Positions 14,609-15,129 of a stretch of DNA of 15,129 nucleotides are shown in pieces. The notes beneath the pieces are model-generated. The model did not search any database, was not told where the DNA came from, and was given only the letters and a program-made list of their open reading frames with translations. Origin of the DNA: DASPMP01 sp035626995 (GTDB taxonomy: Bacteria; Gemmatimonadota; Gemmatimonadetes; Gemmatimonadales; Gemmatimonadaceae); assembly GCA_035626995.1 (NCBI GenBank), contig DASPMP010000155.1, positions 1 to 15,129 of the forward strand. Reading direction: 5' to 3'. Every line of letters begins with the position of its first letter. Within the stretch, counting starts at the first letter, position 1. The translations under genes and the position numbers were made by a program.

Positions 14609-14699
14609 GGAGCGATGGCCGAGAGGCTGAAGGCGGCGGTTTGCTAAACCGTTATACGGGGTTAAACCCGTATCGAGGGTTCGAATCCCTCTCGCTCCG
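14609..14699 (+). tRNA. tRNA-Ser (anticodon GCU)
   Basis: A 91-nt class II tRNA without encoded CCA. Acceptor GGAGCGA (14609-14615) pairs perfectly with TCGCTCC (14692-14698), and the discriminator is G. Anticodon stem GCGGT/ACCGT encloses TTGCTAA, with anticodon GCT at 14643-14645, reading AGC and AGU. A long variable arm (TACGGG...CCCGTA) and T-arm GAGGG-TTCGAAT-CCCTC are clear. It is followed 7 bp later by an intrinsic terminator. Confidence 0.98.
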
Positions 14700-14706
14700 T
14701 CAAACG

Positions 14707-14735
14707 GACTCATCCCAAAGATGGGTCTTTTTTTT
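14707..14735 (+). terminator. Intrinsic terminator after tRNA-Ser(GCU)
   Basis: GACTCATC (14707-14714) pairs with GATGGGTC (14720-14727): 8 bp with one G-U, a 5-nt loop, and eight T's directly after (14728-14735). It is the only textbook Rho-independent terminator in the window. It ends just 7 bp before the gltX start codon. Confidence 0.85.
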
Positions 14736-14742
14736 CCCCTGA

Positions 14743-15129
14743 ATGACTGAACGTCTTCGATTCGCCCCGTCTCCCACGGGCTACCTGCACGTCGGCGGCG
14801 CGCGTACCGCGTTGTTCAACTGGCTGTACGTGAAGCATTACGGCGGCCAGTTCCTGCTGCGCATCGAGGACACCGACAAGGCGCGTAGCACCGACGAAAG
14901 CACGCGCGCGATTTACGACGGCATGAAGTGGCTCGGCCTCTCCTGGGATGAGGAGGTCGTGTATCAGGGCGCCAACGTCGCGCGGCATCAGCGTGACGCG
15001 CGAGCGATGCTCGAGCGGGGCCGCGCCTATCGCTGTTTCTGCACCGCGGCAGAACTGGACGAGCGCCGTCGCGAGGCAGAGTCCCGCGGGGACGCGTTCC
15101 GCTACGACGGCCGCTGCGCGCGACTGCCG
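14743..15129 (+). CDS. gltX: Glutamate-tRNA ligase, N-terminal part (cut by window end)
   Basis: Only the first 129 codons are present; the frame is open to the window edge. The product charges tRNA-Glu with glutamate (class Ib, cytosol). Visible are RFAPSPTGYLHVGGARTALFN-type residues (6-26, the HIGH motif as HVGG), LLRIEDTD (38-45) for glutamate binding, and a Cys98-x-Cys100 pair with Cys125 in YDGRC. The fourth zinc ligand of the E. coli enzyme, His127, is Arg here, so zinc binding is uncertain. KMSKS and the anticodon domain lie outside. A GluQ-RS paralogue is less likely because length and motif spacing follow GltX exactly, but the missing part would settle it. The ATG at 14743 gives the standard N-terminus. 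Its leader is the U-tract of the preceding terminator plus CCCCUGA, with no Shine-Dalgarno. Confidence 0.93.
   Translation, partial: MTERLRFAPSPTGYLHVGGARTALFNWLYVKHYGGQFLLRIEDTDKARSTDESTRAIYDGMKWLGLSWDEEVVYQGANVARHQRDARAMLERGRAYRCFCTAAELDERRREAESRGDAFRYDGRCARLP

Noticed and set aside
13566..14699. Genomic island inserted between the two tRNA-Ser genes
   Set aside because: No integrase, no duplicated tRNA 3' end and no change in composition; the two tRNAs are different isoacceptors, not a duplication.

Overview
This 15.1 kb window is a GC-rich, gene-dense piece of bacterial chromosome carrying mostly housekeeping genes. A Gram-negative cell is implied by an LPS-heptose phosphatase (gmhB) and a lipobox-containing lipoprotein. 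Several traits point to the FCB side of the bacteria, with Gemmatimonadota as my best guess: a large DUF2723 membrane protein, a lipoprotein of Ig-like and carboxypeptidase-regulatory-like folds, a PurN with the GG-x-GMYG-x-x-VH variant, almost no Shine-Dalgarno sequences, and a TTTG / TAnnTTTG-like promoter in front of one tRNA gene. The phylum call is inference, because no rRNA or other marker is present.

Layout. Positions 4-109 hold a tandem octamer array just downstream of thrS, which runs leftward (112-2037). A 149-bp divergent gap separates thrS from a rightward cluster: a membrane-anchored BON-domain protein (2187-2999), valS (3019-5796), an Ig-like lipoprotein (5787-6989), selA (6986-8335), gmhB (8332-8883), purN (8880-9587) and purH (9587-11119). 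From valS onward each gene overlaps the next by 1 to 10 nt, so this is almost certainly one translationally coupled transcript. A 77-bp gap leads to a 782-aa DUF2723 protein (11197-13545). It is followed by tRNA-Ser(UGA), a leftward gene for a 263-aa unrecognised membrane protein, tRNA-Ser(GCU) with its own promoter candidate and an intrinsic terminator, and the first 129 codons of gltX, which runs off the window.

Functionally the window is dominated by translation: three aminoacyl-tRNA synthetases (Thr, Val, Glu), two serine tRNAs, and SelA, which converts Ser-tRNA(Sec) to Sec-tRNA(Sec). PurN and PurH supply two of the later steps of IMP synthesis, and both use 10-formyltetrahydrofolate. GmhB serves ADP-heptose synthesis for LPS. 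I found no phage, plasmid, IS, CRISPR or defence genes. The points most worth a second look are the octamer array that inverts next to thrS, a hairpin that buries the valS start codon while exposing an out-of-frame AUG in its loop, selA inside a purine/LPS operon, the unrecognised gene between two tRNA-Ser genes, and the terminator placed directly before the gltX start codon.
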